Under the pieces are notes generated by a model, which did not search any database, was not told where the DNA came from, and worked only from the letters and a program-made list of their open reading frames with translations. From Psychrobacter nivimaris (lineage in GTDB: Bacteria > Pseudomonadota > Gammaproteobacteria > Pseudomonadales > Moraxellaceae): a stretch of DNA of 64,000 nucleotides. The stretch lies in assembly GCF_009812035.1 (NCBI RefSeq), contig NZ_VZIZ01000020.1, forward strand, positions 1 to 64,000, in the 5' to 3' direction. Made by a program: the position numbers and the translations under genes. This document shows positions 54,639 to 64,000 of this stretch, piece after piece (the stretch's first letter is position 1; each line of letters opens with the position of its first letter).

Positions 54639-56882
54639 GTGGTAGAGATAAATGATAATCAGAACAGCGGTGATATGAACGAGATGATCGACGTTAATAG
54701 TGTGAGTGAAGATGGCAACGAAAACGTTAATAAAAATATGAGCGTAAGCAGTAACTATAATGATCTGACCGACATCGACTGGCAACGCTCAGAAGACGGC
54801 AGCTATTCACCCAGCAGTTATATCAATCGAGATTTGTCTTTATTACAGTTTCATCTGCGAGTATTAGCGCAGGCATCTAGTTCACGTCACCCATTGCTTG
54901 AACGCTTATTTTTCTTGATTATTTTTTCATCAAATATAGACGAGTTCTTTGAGATTCGTGTCGCTGGCATTATGCAAAAGTTAAACCTCGGTGATGTGGT
55001 CAGTAGTCCGCATGGCATGCGCCCAAGCGAAGTGTTGGCAGAGTTATCCGCCGTCACCCATGAGGCGATTGATAAGCAATATCGTATTTTGAACGAAGAC
55101 ATCTTGCCAGCGCTTGCCAAGGAAGACATTCGTTATCTAAAACGTGACGAGCTGAATGCTGAGCAATCGGCATGGATGAAACGCTATTTTACTGAGCAAG
55201 TCTCACCAGTGCTGACCCCTATAAGTATCGATCCGGCGCATCCGTTTCCAAGATTGGTTAATAAGAGCCTCAATTTTATCGCCACTTTAGAAGGCAAAGA
55301 TGCCTTTGGTCGCGATATTAATCTGGCGATTGTCCCAGCGCCGCGCAGTCTGCCGCGCGTGATTCGTCTGCCAGACGAGCTGACCGGTGGCAAAGAGCAT
55401 CATGTCATGCTATCGGCTGTCATTCATGAGCATATCGGCGAGCTGTTCCCCGGCATGAATGTCACCGGTTGCCATCAGTTCCGACTCACGCGCAACGCAG
55501 ACTTGGACTTGGCCGATGATGTCGATGATATTGCCAAGGCGCTAGAAGGCGAGCTTGAAAATCGCCGCTTTGGTGACAAAGTGCGGCTCGAGGTGACGAC
55601 TGATTGCCCAACACCGATTAGTGATTACCTGCTTAATGAGTTTGAGCTACATGACAATCAGCTGTACCGCGTCAATGGCCCTGTGAACCTGACGCGCTTG
55701 CTGTTCGACTTTAACATACCCAAGCTGCGTTATCAGCCTTTTACCCATATCGTGCCCAAGCCCTTTCGCCGCGAGCTGGACAAGCTTGATAAAAGTACCA
55801 GTATATTTTCTGCCATGCGCAAAGGTGATGTCTTGGTACATCATCCTTTTCATGCGTTTTCACCGATTATCAATCTGCTTTGGGAAGCGGCGAGCGATCC
55901 CAAAGTATTGGCGATTAAGCAGACATTGTACCGCTCAGGCACCAATTCAGAGATCGTCAAGGCACTGGCTGCTGCGGCTCGTAATGGCAAAGAAGTCACG
56001 GCTGTCATCGAACTACGCGCCCGTTTTGATGAAGCGTCCAATATCGCCGTCGCCAATTTTTTACAAGAGGCTGGGGCAGTAGTGGTCTATGGGATTGTCG
56101 GCTACAAGACCCATGCCAAGCTGATGCTTATCGTGCGCCGCGAAGACGATCGCATTCGCCGTTATGTGCATTTAGGCACCGGCAATTATCATGCGGCCAA
56201 TGCCAAAGTCTATACCGACTACGGCTTGTTCAGCGCTGACCCTGACATCTCAGAAGACGTGCACAAAATTTTCCAAGAACTGACGGGTATGGGCAAGCCT
56301 GCCAATCTAAAAAAACTGTTGCACGCGCCATTTACCTTGCACGAAAAGTTAATGAGCTTTATCGATGATGAAATTGCCCATGCCAAGGCTGGCAAGCGCG
56401 CGCATATTATTATCAAAGTTAATGCGTTGACGGAACGTCGCCTGATCGATAAGCTATACGATGCCTCGCAGGCAGGTGTCAAAATAGAATTAATTTTGCG
56501 CTCCATGTGTTGTCTGCGCCCCCAAGTCAAAGGCTTGTCTGAAAACATCACTGTACGCTCGGTTATTGGGCGCTTTTTAGAGCACACACGCATTTATTAC
56601 TTTTATAATGATGGTGATGAGCGCTTGTATTGCGGCAGTGCTGACTGGATGGATCGTAACCTCTTCCATCGCGTCGAAGTCGCCTTTCCGATCGAAGATA
56701 AAAAACTGTTTAAACAGATATATCAAGATGGGCTACTTAACTATCTGCAAGACAATGTCCAAGCTTGGGCGCTTAATGGCGATGGTATTTGGCAGCAAAT
56801 CCAACCAGCTGCTGACGAAGCGCCGCATATTGCTCAAGACCATTTATTACGGGTAATCAATCACGTTGGCGAGCCAGTATAG
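54639..56882 (+). CDS. ppk1: Polyphosphate kinase
   Basis: 747 aa PPK1; makes and uses inorganic polyphosphate. [13 protein letters not shown] opens the N domain, [20 protein letters not shown] and [15 protein letters not shown] the catalytic core, and [14 protein letters not shown] carries the HxK motif of the phospholipase-D-like active site, whose His is the phosphorylated residue in E. coli. [21 protein letters not shown] follows. The frame opens with GTG, backed by AAAGGAG about eight bases upstream. About 45 extra acidic Asn/Asp-rich residues precede the normal start region. Confidence 0.96.
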   Translation: MVEINDNQNSGDMNEMIDVNSVSEDGNENVNKNMSVSSNYNDLTDIDWQRSEDGSYSPSSYINRDLSLLQFHLRVLAQASSSRHPLLERLFFLIIFSSNIDEFFEIRVAGIMQKLNLGDVVSSPHGMRPSEVLAELSAVTHEAIDKQYRILNEDILPALAKEDIRYLKRDELNAEQSAWMKRYFTEQVSPVLTPISIDPAHPFPRLVNKSLNFIATLEGKDAFGRDINLAIVPAPRSLPRVIRLPDELTGGKEHHVMLSAVIHEHIGELFPGMNVTGCHQFRLTRNADLDLADDVDDIAKALEGELENRRFGDKVRLEVTTDCPTPISDYLLNEFELHDNQLYRVNGPVNLTRLLFDFNIPKLRYQPFTHIVPKPFRRELDKLDKSTSIFSAMRKGDVLVHHPFHAFSPIINLLWEAASDPKVLAIKQTLYRSGTNSEIVKALAAAARNGKEVTAVIELRARFDEASNIAVANFLQEAGAVVVYGIVGYKTHAKLMLIVRREDDRIRRYVHLGTGNYHAANAKVYTDYGLFSADPDISEDVHKIFQELTGMGKPANLKKLLHAPFTLHEKLMSFIDDEIAHAKAGKRAHIIIKVNALTERRLIDKLYDASQAGVKIELILRSMCCLRPQVKGLSENITVRSVIGRFLEHTRIYYFYNDGDERLYCGSADWMDRNLFHRVEVAFPIEDKKLFKQIYQDGLLNYLQDNVQAWALNGDGIWQQIQPAADEAPHIAQDHLLRVINHVGEPV

Positions 56883-57282
56883 GCAAGACCTTTAATCATA
56901 AACGGCTTGGATGCTGTAGTTCGTGGTTGGTTATTCAATGTAACCATATTGATGGCCTTTCAGCGATGGGGTTTGCTTTACGACAATCTTAACTATCCAC
57001 TGAACCAAGCGTTGGTAATCACCGATGCTTGGTTTTTTTGTGGCGAAAATAAGTTACAAACTGTCTGGTAACCTCACATTTATTCACATATTGATACGGC
57101 AGTACACTGGTGTGCTATTGCTTGACTTACTTATAATTAATGTCAGTCCTATGCTATGGCAAAAATAAGTTCAATTGAAAATTAAACCAGTCGATTTACT
57201 CTTCTAGGATAGTATCCAAGTTTATAAATCTGTGTCATAGAGGACTATTGGTTCACTAAACAATAATAATAGGAATTGCACC
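56883..57282. other. Gene-free region between ppk1 and the small-protein cluster
   Basis: This 400-bp gap has a ppk1 terminator (57004-57039) and then AT-rich sequence that should contain the promoter of the small-protein cluster. No ORF is supported. Confidence 0.55.
57004..57039 (+). terminator. Terminator after ppk1
   Basis: ACCAAGCGTTGGT pairs imperfectly with ACCGATGCTTGGT and is followed by seven T residues. Confidence 0.75.
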
Positions 57283-57453
57283 ATGAGTAATACTAACAAC
57301 GATACTTCAGACATCAAAAAAGCAGCAGAGCAGGCCGATAATCAACAAATCGAAAAAAATCTAAACGATGACAAAAATGTTGATACTCCCGAAAAACTGA
57401 GTGAAGAAGAGCAAACCTCTTTTATTGATGAAGAGTTACGGACAGATAAGTAA
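57283..57453 (+). CDS. Small hydrophilic acidic protein 1 (56 aa)
   Basis: 56 aa: Asp/Glu/Asn/Gln/Lys-rich with one aromatic residue and no hydrophobic core. It begins MSNTNNDTSDIKKAAEQ and ends FIDEELRTDK. AGGA lies about nine bases before the ATG. It is the first of a run of similarly composed small genes, is probably disordered, and is too short for domain assignment. The function is unknown; hydrophilin-like stress proteins have this composition. Confidence 0.7.
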   Translation: MSNTNNDTSDIKKAAEQADNQQIEKNLNDDKNVDTPEKLSEEEQTSFIDEELRTDK

Positions 57454-57461
57454 GGAGCCGT

Positions 57462-57524
57462 TTGAGCGATATTGATAGCAAAGATATCAATAGCAACAAC
57501 AATATCAACGATCAGGTCAAATGA
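57462..57524 (+). CDS. Possible 20-aa microprotein between small-protein genes
   Basis: A TTG at 57462 follows AAGGAG (57452-57457) by four bases and opens 20 codons encoding a Ser/Asp/Asn/Ile-rich peptide that ends NDQVK. Its composition resembles the neighbouring small proteins. The short spacing and TTG start leave real doubt. Confidence 0.3.
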   Translation: MSDIDSKDINSNNNINDQVK

Positions 57525-57556
57525 ACAATTAACATCATAAACGCGAGGGACACGCT

Positions 57557-57808
57557 ATGCCAGATAATACCAAGCCAAATCATGAAGAAGCGGTAGCTGT
57601 TCGTGATCCAGCAGCCTTACACCCGGACAATGCGCCAGACAGCTATGAAGGCCGTAAACACGAACCTGATATCGATGGACCAGAGCAGGACTCACAGGAA
57701 ACAGACGAGATATATTCCGACCCACGTAAAGAAGAGAACTTACCAGCAGGTGGGAAAAACGTGGCAGATCTCAATGCTCATGATTTGAGTAAAAATAATA
57801 ATATTTAA
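57557..57808 (+). CDS. Small hydrophilic acidic protein 2 (83 aa)
   Basis: 83 aa, rich in Asp, Glu, Pro and Asn, with short charged stretches (DNAPDSYEGRKHEPDIDGPE, EIYSDPRKEENLPAGG). No hydrophobic core, no cysteine and no recognised domain. GAGGGA lies upstream of the ATG. It belongs to the run of small acidic genes between ppk1 and miaE. Confidence 0.75.
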   Translation: MPDNTKPNHEEAVAVRDPAALHPDNAPDSYEGRKHEPDIDGPEQDSQETDEIYSDPRKEENLPAGGKNVADLNAHDLSKNNNI

Positions 57809-57909
57809 TAATTGTGTACCTACTTATGTAGTCTGGGTATATCATCAAAAATAAAGTGCTGACAATAGATACTGGTTAGCCAATTAAAACAACAATTAAG
57901 GACATAACC

Positions 57910-58266
57910 ATGGAACCTCAAGATCCCGCGTTAAGCAGAACCCCTATTGACGGTGCTAATCCTCAAGAAGTGAGTAAAAATTTAGCCAATCAGCACACTG
58001 ATATTGAAAACCATACCAATCATAATAAAGGTACTGACACTTTCGAAGAAGAGGTAGTGGACTCAGAGCACGTGAATGACGATGACAATCCTGCACGTCA
58101 GCCTGATCGCCGTGATCAACAGGGCAGCAGTCCGTTTGATGACAATATTAACGAAGATACCGTGGGCAGTGAAGCGCCAAAAAGTGAAGGTATTACGGAT
58201 ATGAATCGATATGCCAACGTTGATAACGCTCAAACTCGTGTCTTAAATCCAGATGAAAAAGACTGA
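57910..58266 (+). CDS. Small hydrophilic acidic protein 3 (118 aa)
   Basis: 118 aa, very rich in Asp, Asn, Glu, Gln and His, with segments such as LANQHTDIENHTNHNKGTDT and SSPFDDNINEDTVGSEAP. It has no membrane segment and no domain I recognise, and looks intrinsically disordered. AAGGACAT lies before the ATG. A 101-bp spacer separates it from the previous gene, so each gene in the run may have its own signals. Confidence 0.75.
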   Translation: MEPQDPALSRTPIDGANPQEVSKNLANQHTDIENHTNHNKGTDTFEEEVVDSEHVNDDDNPARQPDRRDQQGSSPFDDNINEDTVGSEAPKSEGITDMNRYANVDNAQTRVLNPDEKD

Positions 58267-58377
58267 TTTCTTAGCAAGATATTTCTGAATATTATTAATC
58301 TGAGCATTATTAATATGAGTATCGTCAAGTTATCGAATGCTCGATGTGGAAGACAGTTATTATAATAAGGATCGGTT

Positions 58378-58584
58378 ATGAATAAGTCTAATGATACAGT
58401 TAACCATGATAACCATCAGCTCAAAGATGCAGATGATAATAATGGTATCGTCCCTGATGATGCATTACAAAAGGCAAATCCAGCCGCTGCAGAGCAAGAG
58501 ACTGATGATCATGATCCGCATAATGTCGCAAAAAATACCAAGCAGTATGACAGTCCACTTATGGAAGATAAGAAACAGTCATAA
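58378..58584 (+). CDS. Small hydrophilic acidic protein 4 (68 aa)
   Basis: 68 aa, rich in Asn, Asp, His and Gln (MNKSNDTVNHDNHQLKDADD; later AAAEQETDDHDPHNVAKNTK). Like the neighbouring genes it has no hydrophobic core or recognised domain. AAGGAT lies just before the ATG. It is the last of the small-protein run and is followed by a long hairpin shared with miaE. Confidence 0.72.
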   Translation: MNKSNDTVNHDNHQLKDADDNNGIVPDDALQKANPAAAEQETDDHDPHNVAKNTKQYDSPLMEDKKQS

Positions 58585-58611
58585 CTGAGCATTATATTCT
58601 GTACAGACAAA

Positions 58612-58661
58612 TAAAAAAGCTAACGCTAGGCATGGTTTAAGACGCTAGTGTTGGCTTTTTT
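58612..58661. terminator. Bidirectional terminator between small-protein genes and miaE
   Basis: AAAAAAGCTAACGCTAG pairs with CTAGTGTTGGCTTTTTT (two G-T/mismatch positions) around a 15-base loop. The T run on one side and A run on the other suit convergent genes. Confidence 0.8.
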
Positions 58662-58710
58662 ATGGATACGATATGAGTATCTTTGCATAGCGCTTATTTG
58701 ACAGAAGCTA

Positions 58711-59490
58711 TCAGCTGAAGCGCTCAGCAGGTGTACCACTGTGAAAACGCAGTTCAGTGTCAGGACTGGATATCAACTCTGCTTCTACTTCTTTAAAGAA
58801 TGCGACACGCTCATCGATATTGTCGTCAGATAGCGATTGTGCCAGTGCCAAATAATCCTCAAAATGGCGACTCTCTGATTTTAATAGATAACGGTAGTAC
58901 TTGGCTAAGCGTTCATCATCGATGACTTCAGCAAGCGCGGCAAAGCGCTCACAAGAGCGCGCTTCGATAAACGCCCCGATGATTAATACATCAACCATTG
59001 CTGCTGGCTCATGCGTACGTTTATGCTTGAGCAACCCTTTGGCATAACGCCCCGCACTCAGATATCCCCACTCTTGCTCGCGCTCATTCATAATGCCTAG
59101 GACTTGCTCATAGTGCAGCATCTCCTCACGTATTAACTGCGCCAATTTTCGCTGTAAGTCGTAAGAAAACTCATAGCGGAATAGTAGATTCATCGCTGTA
59201 CCGGCCGCTTTCTTTTCGCAATTGGCATGATCTTGGATGATTAAAGGCACATCAGCGCTGGCAGCCTCCACCCAAGCCTGTGTGGTTCGCGCTCCCAGAA
59301 AATCATAGACAGCAGATAAGTCGACCTTAATAGGGGTGCGCAGCTGTGCGATATCGATACTGTCTGGTTCCATACTTTCCTCTGTTAGACCGTCTTTTTC
59401 TATCTTATATTCTTCTGTATGGCTGTCGCTCACAGCCTTGTCATTACTGTTATTGATTTTCATATCTTCATTATTCATAGTCTTTGCCAT
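58711..59490 (-). CDS. miaE: tRNA-(ms2io6A37) hydroxylase
   Basis: 259 aa non-haem diiron monooxygenase that hydroxylates the modified adenosine at position 37 of some tRNAs. The ferritin-like iron ligands are visible: Glu in DHANCEKKAAG, Glu/His in REEMLHYEQV, Glu in FIEARSCERF, and Glu/His in KSESRHFEDYL. The first ~55 residues are a polar, acidic extension; an internal Met at residue 10 is an alternative start. Single gene facing the small-protein run. Confidence 0.92.
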   Translation of the reverse strand: MAKTMNNEDMKINNSNDKAVSDSHTEEYKIEKDGLTEESMEPDSIDIAQLRTPIKVDLSAVYDFLGARTTQAWVEAASADVPLIIQDHANCEKKAAGTAMNLLFRYEFSYDLQRKLAQLIREEMLHYEQVLGIMNEREQEWGYLSAGRYAKGLLKHKRTHEPAAMVDVLIIGAFIEARSCERFAALAEVIDDERLAKYYRYLLKSESRHFEDYLALAQSLSDDNIDERVAFFKEVEAELISSPDTELRFHSGTPAERFS

Positions 59491-60068
59491 AGTCGAGGGT
59501 TCAACATCTCTTAATCAAATATTAAAAGTTAAATAGATAACCGTTAAGCATAAATGAATGCTGTAATGATTACTTACAGTTTATACTGCACGTATAATGG
59601 TCTAACTCTAAAGTATTGATTAAAGCCTCTAGAGTAGGTGGCTTATAGAGTATCATTATTATACAGCCTAAGTATTTACTTGGTGAATGACGTTTCCTTG
59701 TTTATTTTATTATTTGATAGTAGGATGAGATTTTGCTTTTCAGGCATTTTGTCTTACTATTGATCATTACTTAGTAGCGGGCGATAGGCATTATATCAAG
59801 TGCCAATCCTGTATTAAAACCTAAGAATTATAGACAGCTCTGCTTACAGACAATCCCAAAATCACAGACGCTGCATCAGACAAATTCAGTCTTAAACAGT
59901 TATTACATTAATAGATGCTCAATCACCACCAACAGTTCGCATTGTCATGTTTGCTATTTATTCACCGCAAAGCAAACTAGGGATAAATGCTCCAAGAGCA
60001 CATATTTTCACACCGTTATTGTAGCAACTTAGCATTAACACACCTCACGAACAGATAAGGATAACAAT
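59491..60068. other. Gene-free divergent region between miaE and glcB
   Basis: This 578-bp gap is AT-rich and should hold both promoters. I see no repeat, RNA gene or ORF of note. Confidence 0.5.
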
Positions 60069-62273
60069 ATGAGCCAGTCTTCTAACGCCAATCGTATTCA
60101 AAAAGGCATTCTTGCCATCGACCAGCAATTGTATGACTTTATTGAAAACGAAGTGCTGCCGAAAGTCGGTGTTGATTCAGACAGCTATTGGTCAGGTTTT
60201 GAAAAGGTCATTAAAGAGTTTACCCCGCGTAACAAAGCGCTGCTAGAAACTCGTGACAAGATTCAAGCGCAGATTGACCAATGGCATCTGGACAACCCTG
60301 CCAAAGATGGCGAAATTGATTACCCCGTGTATAAAACATTCTTGCAAGAAATTGGCTATCTGTTACCAGAAGGTGATGATTTCAAAGTCAGTACTCAAAA
60401 CGTCGATGACGAGATTGCCCATATTGCAGGTCCACAGCTGGTCGTACCAGTCCGTAATGCTCGCTACGCATTGAACGCCACCAACGCACGTTGGGGCAGT
60501 TTATATGATGCATTATATGGTACTGACGTCATCAGTGACGAAAATGGCCAACAAGCAACAGGTGGTTATAACCCAACGCGCGGTGCTGCTGTTGTTGCTT
60601 ATGCCAAAGCATTTCTAGACGAACATTTTGCCTTAGCATCAGGGTCATATAACGATGTGACCGGCTTTAAAGTGGTCGATGGCAAACTTGAAATTGTCCA
60701 AGGTGATAATAGCACTGAGCTAAAAGACGCCGCGAAATTTGTTGGTTTCGTCGGTGAAGCAGAGCAGCCTACTGGTATTTTGCTCAAGAATAACGGCCTG
60801 CATGCTGAGATTCAAATCGATGGCAATCATCCAGTGGGCAAAGATGATCCAGCAAGTATTAAAGATGTACTATTAGAATCAGCGATTACGGCAATTCAAG
60901 ATTGCGAAGATTCAATCGCTGCTGTCGATGCAGAAGAAAAAGTAGAAGTGTATCGTAACTGGCTTGGTCTAATGAATGGTGACTTGCAAGAAACCTTTGA
61001 AAAAGGTGGCAAGACCCGTACGCGTAAACAAAACCCAGACCGTGAATATATCAGACCAGATGGCAGCACGCTTATCCTGCCAGGCCGTTCACTACTATTG
61101 ATTCGTAACGTTGGTCACTTGATGCAAAACCCAGCCATCTTGGTCGACTTGGGTAATGGGCAAGAGCAAATCTTTGAAGGTCTGATGGATGGCTTAATCA
61201 CGCCGCTATTGTCTTTAAATGATTTGAAAGGTAAAACTGCGCTATCGAACTCACGCAAAGGTTCGATGTATATCGTTAAGCCAAAAATGCATGGCCCTGA
61301 AGAGGTCAAAATGGCCAATGATTTGTTCAACGCTTCAGAAGATCTATTGGGTCTAGAGCGCAATACTCTAAAAATCGGCATCATGGACGAAGAACGTCGC
61401 ATGACGGTCAACTTAAAAGAAGCCATTCGCCAAGCAAAAGAGCGCGTCATCTTTATCAATACCGGCTTCTTAGATCGCACGGGTGATGAGATGCATACCA
61501 GTATGAACGCTGGGCCTTTTGTCCCTAAAGGTGATATGAAGTCACAAGCATGGCAGCCAGCCTACGAGCAGTGGAACGTTGATATCGGTCTGGAGACTGG
61601 CCTACAGGGTGTGGCTCAGATTGGTAAAGGTATGTGGGCGAAGCCAGATGAAATGAAGGAGATGATGGAGACTAAAGCCGCTCATCCAAAGTCTGGTGCG
61701 ACTACTGCATGGGTTCCATCACCAACTGGAGCTACTCTGCATAGCATGCATTACCATGAGGTCGATGTGTCTGAGGTACAAGAGAAGCTAAAATCGCGGG
61801 AGCGTGCAAGCTTAGACGATATCCTGACGATTCCATTGGCTAAAGATACCAACTGGTCAGAAGAAGAGATTCAGCAGGAGCTTGAAAACAATGCTCAAGG
61901 TATCTTGGGTTATGTCGTACGCTGGGTAAATCAAGGCGTTGGTTGCTCCAAGGTGCCTGATATCAATGATGTCGGTCTCATGGAAGATCGTGCTACTTTG
62001 CGTATCTCAAGCCAACATATTGCTAACTGGTTGCATCATGGCGTGGTTAGTGAGCAGCAAGTGATGGATACGATGAAACGCATGGCCAAGGTCGTCGATG
62101 AGCAAAATGCAGGCGATGATGACTATCAATCAATGGCAGATAACTTCGATAATTCTTACGCCTTTAAAGCTGCCTGCGATTTGGTCTTTAAAGGTCGTGA
62201 GCAGCCAAGCGGCTACACTGAGCCATTATTGCATCAAGCGCGTTTAGACTTAAAAGCCAATACGCATTGCTAA
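60069..62273 (+). CDS. glcB: Malate synthase G
   Basis: 734 aa; condenses glyoxylate with acetyl-CoA to malate, for glyoxylate and C2 use. [21 protein letters not shown] opens the core, and [34 protein letters not shown] and GAQ-like [13 protein letters not shown] are glyoxylate/CoA-site segments. The C-terminal [20 protein letters not shown] is typical. AAGGA lies about nine bases before the ATG. Length is normal for the G isoform. Single gene, with a terminator at 62392-62429. Confidence 0.96.
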   Translation: MSQSSNANRIQKGILAIDQQLYDFIENEVLPKVGVDSDSYWSGFEKVIKEFTPRNKALLETRDKIQAQIDQWHLDNPAKDGEIDYPVYKTFLQEIGYLLPEGDDFKVSTQNVDDEIAHIAGPQLVVPVRNARYALNATNARWGSLYDALYGTDVISDENGQQATGGYNPTRGAAVVAYAKAFLDEHFALASGSYNDVTGFKVVDGKLEIVQGDNSTELKDAAKFVGFVGEAEQPTGILLKNNGLHAEIQIDGNHPVGKDDPASIKDVLLESAITAIQDCEDSIAAVDAEEKVEVYRNWLGLMNGDLQETFEKGGKTRTRKQNPDREYIRPDGSTLILPGRSLLLIRNVGHLMQNPAILVDLGNGQEQIFEGLMDGLITPLLSLNDLKGKTALSNSRKGSMYIVKPKMHGPEEVKMANDLFNASEDLLGLERNTLKIGIMDEERRMTVNLKEAIRQAKERVIFINTGFLDRTGDEMHTSMNAGPFVPKGDMKSQAWQPAYEQWNVDIGLETGLQGVAQIGKGMWAKPDEMKEMMETKAAHPKSGATTAWVPSPTGATLHSMHYHEVDVSEVQEKLKSRERASLDDILTIPLAKDTNWSEEEIQQELENNAQGILGYVVRWVNQGVGCSKVPDINDVGLMEDRATLRISSQHIANWLHHGVVSEQQVMDTMKRMAKVVDEQNAGDDDYQSMADNFDNSYAFKAACDLVFKGREQPSGYTEPLLHQARLDLKANTHC

Positions 62274-62799
62274 TTCCTTATTTATAAAAGCCATTTTAGG
62301 GCTACTTATCCATGGTTAAGTAGTCCTTCAATACTTAGTATTACTCAAGCATATTTAAAGCAATATATTTCTTTTATTTATTTATAAAAGTTACCCCTAT
62401 TTGCCAATGGCGAGTAGGGGTATTTTTTTGTTTTTATCTAAATAATCGTTAAACCTTAGATTAAATATGGGTTTAAGGATTTTTCGTCATCAAAGACTTA
62501 AAAATATGTTGCAAATTATGTCAAAGTTGTTATGCTTGTATTCGAAGTATGAGTTTGGTAACGGATGTTACGCACGGAGCAATAAAGACCAACGTTTACA
62601 TGGCAGTTGCGTTGTTTAATCCCAGTCATGTGTGTCATGGTTTTTTATCTTAACTGTAATAGAAATTCGCCACACTTGTTTCTGACTAATCTCGGTAGCC
62701 AGTTACACATTATATCTTTGAGGATTTGTGACGATACCATTATGGGCGCCAGCTAATAATAGCTTGCTCATTACTACAATTGTAAAGTGGAGATACCCC
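62274..62799. other. Gene-free region between glcB and the porin
   Basis: This 526-bp gap has a glcB terminator and then AT-rich sequence. A possible promoter (TTGCAA, 16 bp, TATGCT) lies near 62510-62540, which would give the porin a 5' leader of about 250 bases. No sRNA or riboswitch could be recognised. Confidence 0.5.
62392..62429 (+). terminator. Terminator after glcB
   Basis: TACCCCTA pairs with TAGGGGTA around a 15-base loop and is followed by seven T residues. Confidence 0.85.
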
Positions 62800-63909
62800 A
62801 TGAAAAAACTACTTTTAGCGACAGCAATCGCAGCCCTATCTGTATCTGCAGCACAGGCAGCACCTACCGTTTATGGTAAAGTATTCGTTACTACTGATTA
62901 CGTTAATGCTGAAATTGATGGTCAGAATATGGATAATAATAACAGAATTAATGAAGACAACGGTTCATTACAAGTTAATTCTAATCTTTCACGTTTAGGC
63001 TTCAGAGGCTCTGAAGCGATAACGGCCAACACTGACGTAATTTACCAATTAGAGTACGGCGTTAAAGTTGATGATAGTGGTAGCGATAACATTGGCTTCA
63101 AAAGTCGTGATACTTATTTAGGTTTAAAAAATAAAGACTTCGGTGAATTCCGCTTTGGTCGTAACTACACAGTCATTGACTATATCAATAACGTATCAGT
63201 TAATGAAGGTTATTGGGATAATCTTGGCTCTAGTACTCTGAACAACAACGACAGCTTTGCTAATATTTTGACCCCGACCGTTGGTAACCGTATCAATAAT
63301 TCAATCGTTTGGAAAGCGCCTAAATACAATGACCTACCATTAGCGCTTGCGCTGATGTATGGTGCTGATGAAGACTTTATATCTGAGAGTGATCGTGACG
63401 CAGGCTATGGTGCCTCATTGATGTTTGATCCAGGTACAGGCATTACCGCTGGTATTGCTTATGAGCAAGACATGAGTGTTAGTGGTGATATTATCCGTGG
63501 CAGTGCTAGCGTCGATTTAGGTAAATATATCGCAGCTCCTGTAAAGTTAGGCGTTCTATATCAAGAAGCTGACTATGCCGGTACTACTACTGCAACAGAG
63601 GACGGTTTAGTGGTGAGTGCTGAAATGGGTCTTTCGAATTTTGCCCGTCCAGCCTCTGTTTATATTCAGTATGACAAAACCGACAATATCAGTGGTCTTG
63701 AGAATAATGACTCAAATCAAGTCGTTGTAGGTGGCAAATATGCGTTTAAAAATAATATGATCGCTCATGCCTATGCTGGTCTAAATTCAGCGGAATTAAA
63801 CAATGGTCGTTTTGGTTCGAGAGACGAAGACGGCAATGTTAATGAAATCGACTTACGTGGTGATATTGATGTACTCGCTATCGGTGGTGGTCTAGAGTAC
63901 TTATTCTAA
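62800..63909 (+). CDS. Gram-negative porin
   Basis: 369 aa outer-membrane diffusion channel. A signal peptide (MKKLLLATAIAALSVSAAQA) ends in AQA at about residue 20, followed by a general-porin barrel with VYGKVFVTTDYVNAE, RLGFRGSEA, YQLEYGVKV, GEFRFGRNYT and a C-terminal Phe in GGGLEYLF. I place the start at 62800 because GGAG lies eight bases upstream; a longer frame from 62728 adds a non-signal-like extension. The T/D/N-rich loops suggest surface exposure. Single gene with its own terminator. Confidence 0.93.
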   Translation: MKKLLLATAIAALSVSAAQAAPTVYGKVFVTTDYVNAEIDGQNMDNNNRINEDNGSLQVNSNLSRLGFRGSEAITANTDVIYQLEYGVKVDDSGSDNIGFKSRDTYLGLKNKDFGEFRFGRNYTVIDYINNVSVNEGYWDNLGSSTLNNNDSFANILTPTVGNRINNSIVWKAPKYNDLPLALALMYGADEDFISESDRDAGYGASLMFDPGTGITAGIAYEQDMSVSGDIIRGSASVDLGKYIAAPVKLGVLYQEADYAGTTTATEDGLVVSAEMGLSNFARPASVYIQYDKTDNISGLENNDSNQVVVGGKYAFKNNMIAHAYAGLNSAELNNGRFGSRDEDGNVNEIDLRGDIDVLAIGGGLEYLF

Positions 63910-63929
63910 TCTAACCATTAGAATCTAAA

Positions 63930-63963
63930 TAAAAAACTCATCCTTCGGGGTGGGTTTTTTTGT
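63930..63963 (+). terminator. Terminator after the porin
   Basis: AACTCATCC and GGGTGGGTT pair around a TTCG tetraloop, preceded by A residues and followed by seven T residues. Confidence 0.8.
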
Positions 63964-64000
63964 TTTGTAATCAATACTGTGTCTTGAACAACAGCGTGTC

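Noticed and set aside
63979..64000. Possible MITE end at the window edge (CAGCGTGTC)
   Set aside because: Only part of the core is seen and no CTAG border is present; it cannot be judged without the next sequence.
1..64000. Search by eye for tRNA, rRNA, CRISPR arrays, prophage or intact transposase genes
   Set aside because: None was recognised; repeats present are dispersed and palindrome-ended, not regularly spaced direct repeats with unique spacers.

Overview
The window reads as a chromosomal segment of a gammaproteobacterium of the Moraxellaceae, most likely Psychrobacter. This is inferred from moderate-to-low GC, the gene set and order, and abundant short palindrome-ended repeats; no 16S or marker search was possible. 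Nearly all genes are ordinary housekeeping, nutrient-uptake or iron-uptake genes. No tRNA, rRNA, CRISPR array, prophage or intact transposase gene was seen.

Layout. 0.3-9.0 kb is a histidine-utilisation cluster: hutU, a YjiH-type membrane protein, hutH, hutG and hutI run leftward, and the repressor gene hutC runs rightward. A TGTA-N2-TACA palindrome lies in the divergent gap. 9.5-12.1 kb is a polar amino-acid ABC importer (binding protein, permease, ATPase), probably for cystine. 12.2-16.7 kb holds a DMT-family exporter, an LprI-like periplasmic protein, and a trpR-trpE-trpG-like set. 17-31.7 kb is an iron island: two TonB-dependent receptors (the second FepA-like), a PepSY membrane protein, a leftward CeuE/FatB-type siderophore ABC importer, and tonB-exbB-exbD. 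Fur-box-like palindromes precede the first receptor, the second receptor, the ABC operon and tonB. 31.9-45 kb carries a DUF2799-like lipoprotein, topA, sodC, lon, a YuiF-type transporter, 5-formyl-THF cyclo-ligase and fumC. 45.2-47.35 kb is a single AT-rich accessory gene for a large P-loop ATPase with a zinc ribbon and a C-terminal winged helix. 47.5-56.9 kb has mipA/ompV, a rhomboid protease, lldP-lldD, a glutaredoxin-like gene, mtgA and ppk1. 57.3-58.6 kb is a run of tiny genes for very hydrophilic, acidic, probably disordered proteins. The window ends with miaE, glcB and a porin.

Mobile-like layer. Three 176-bp repeats (86-261, 4527-4702, 11125-11300) have matching ends built on CTAGGGCGTGTC and its complement. 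A 54-bp deletion derivative (23958-24011) and decayed ends (near 8111-8158 and 13284-13385) belong to the same family. A 283-bp element (28885-29167) has related but longer ends. These look like non-autonomous MITEs. A 108-bp repeat occurs at both flanks of the hut region (4401-4508, 9036-9143). One 176-bp copy sits inside the ABC-importer operon, a few bases before the ATPase ribosome-binding site.

The most unusual items are the lone P-loop ATPase with its palindromic promoter region, a perfect 61-bp palindrome centred on a Fur-box-like sequence before the FepA-like receptor, the cluster of small disordered proteins, and the MITE families.
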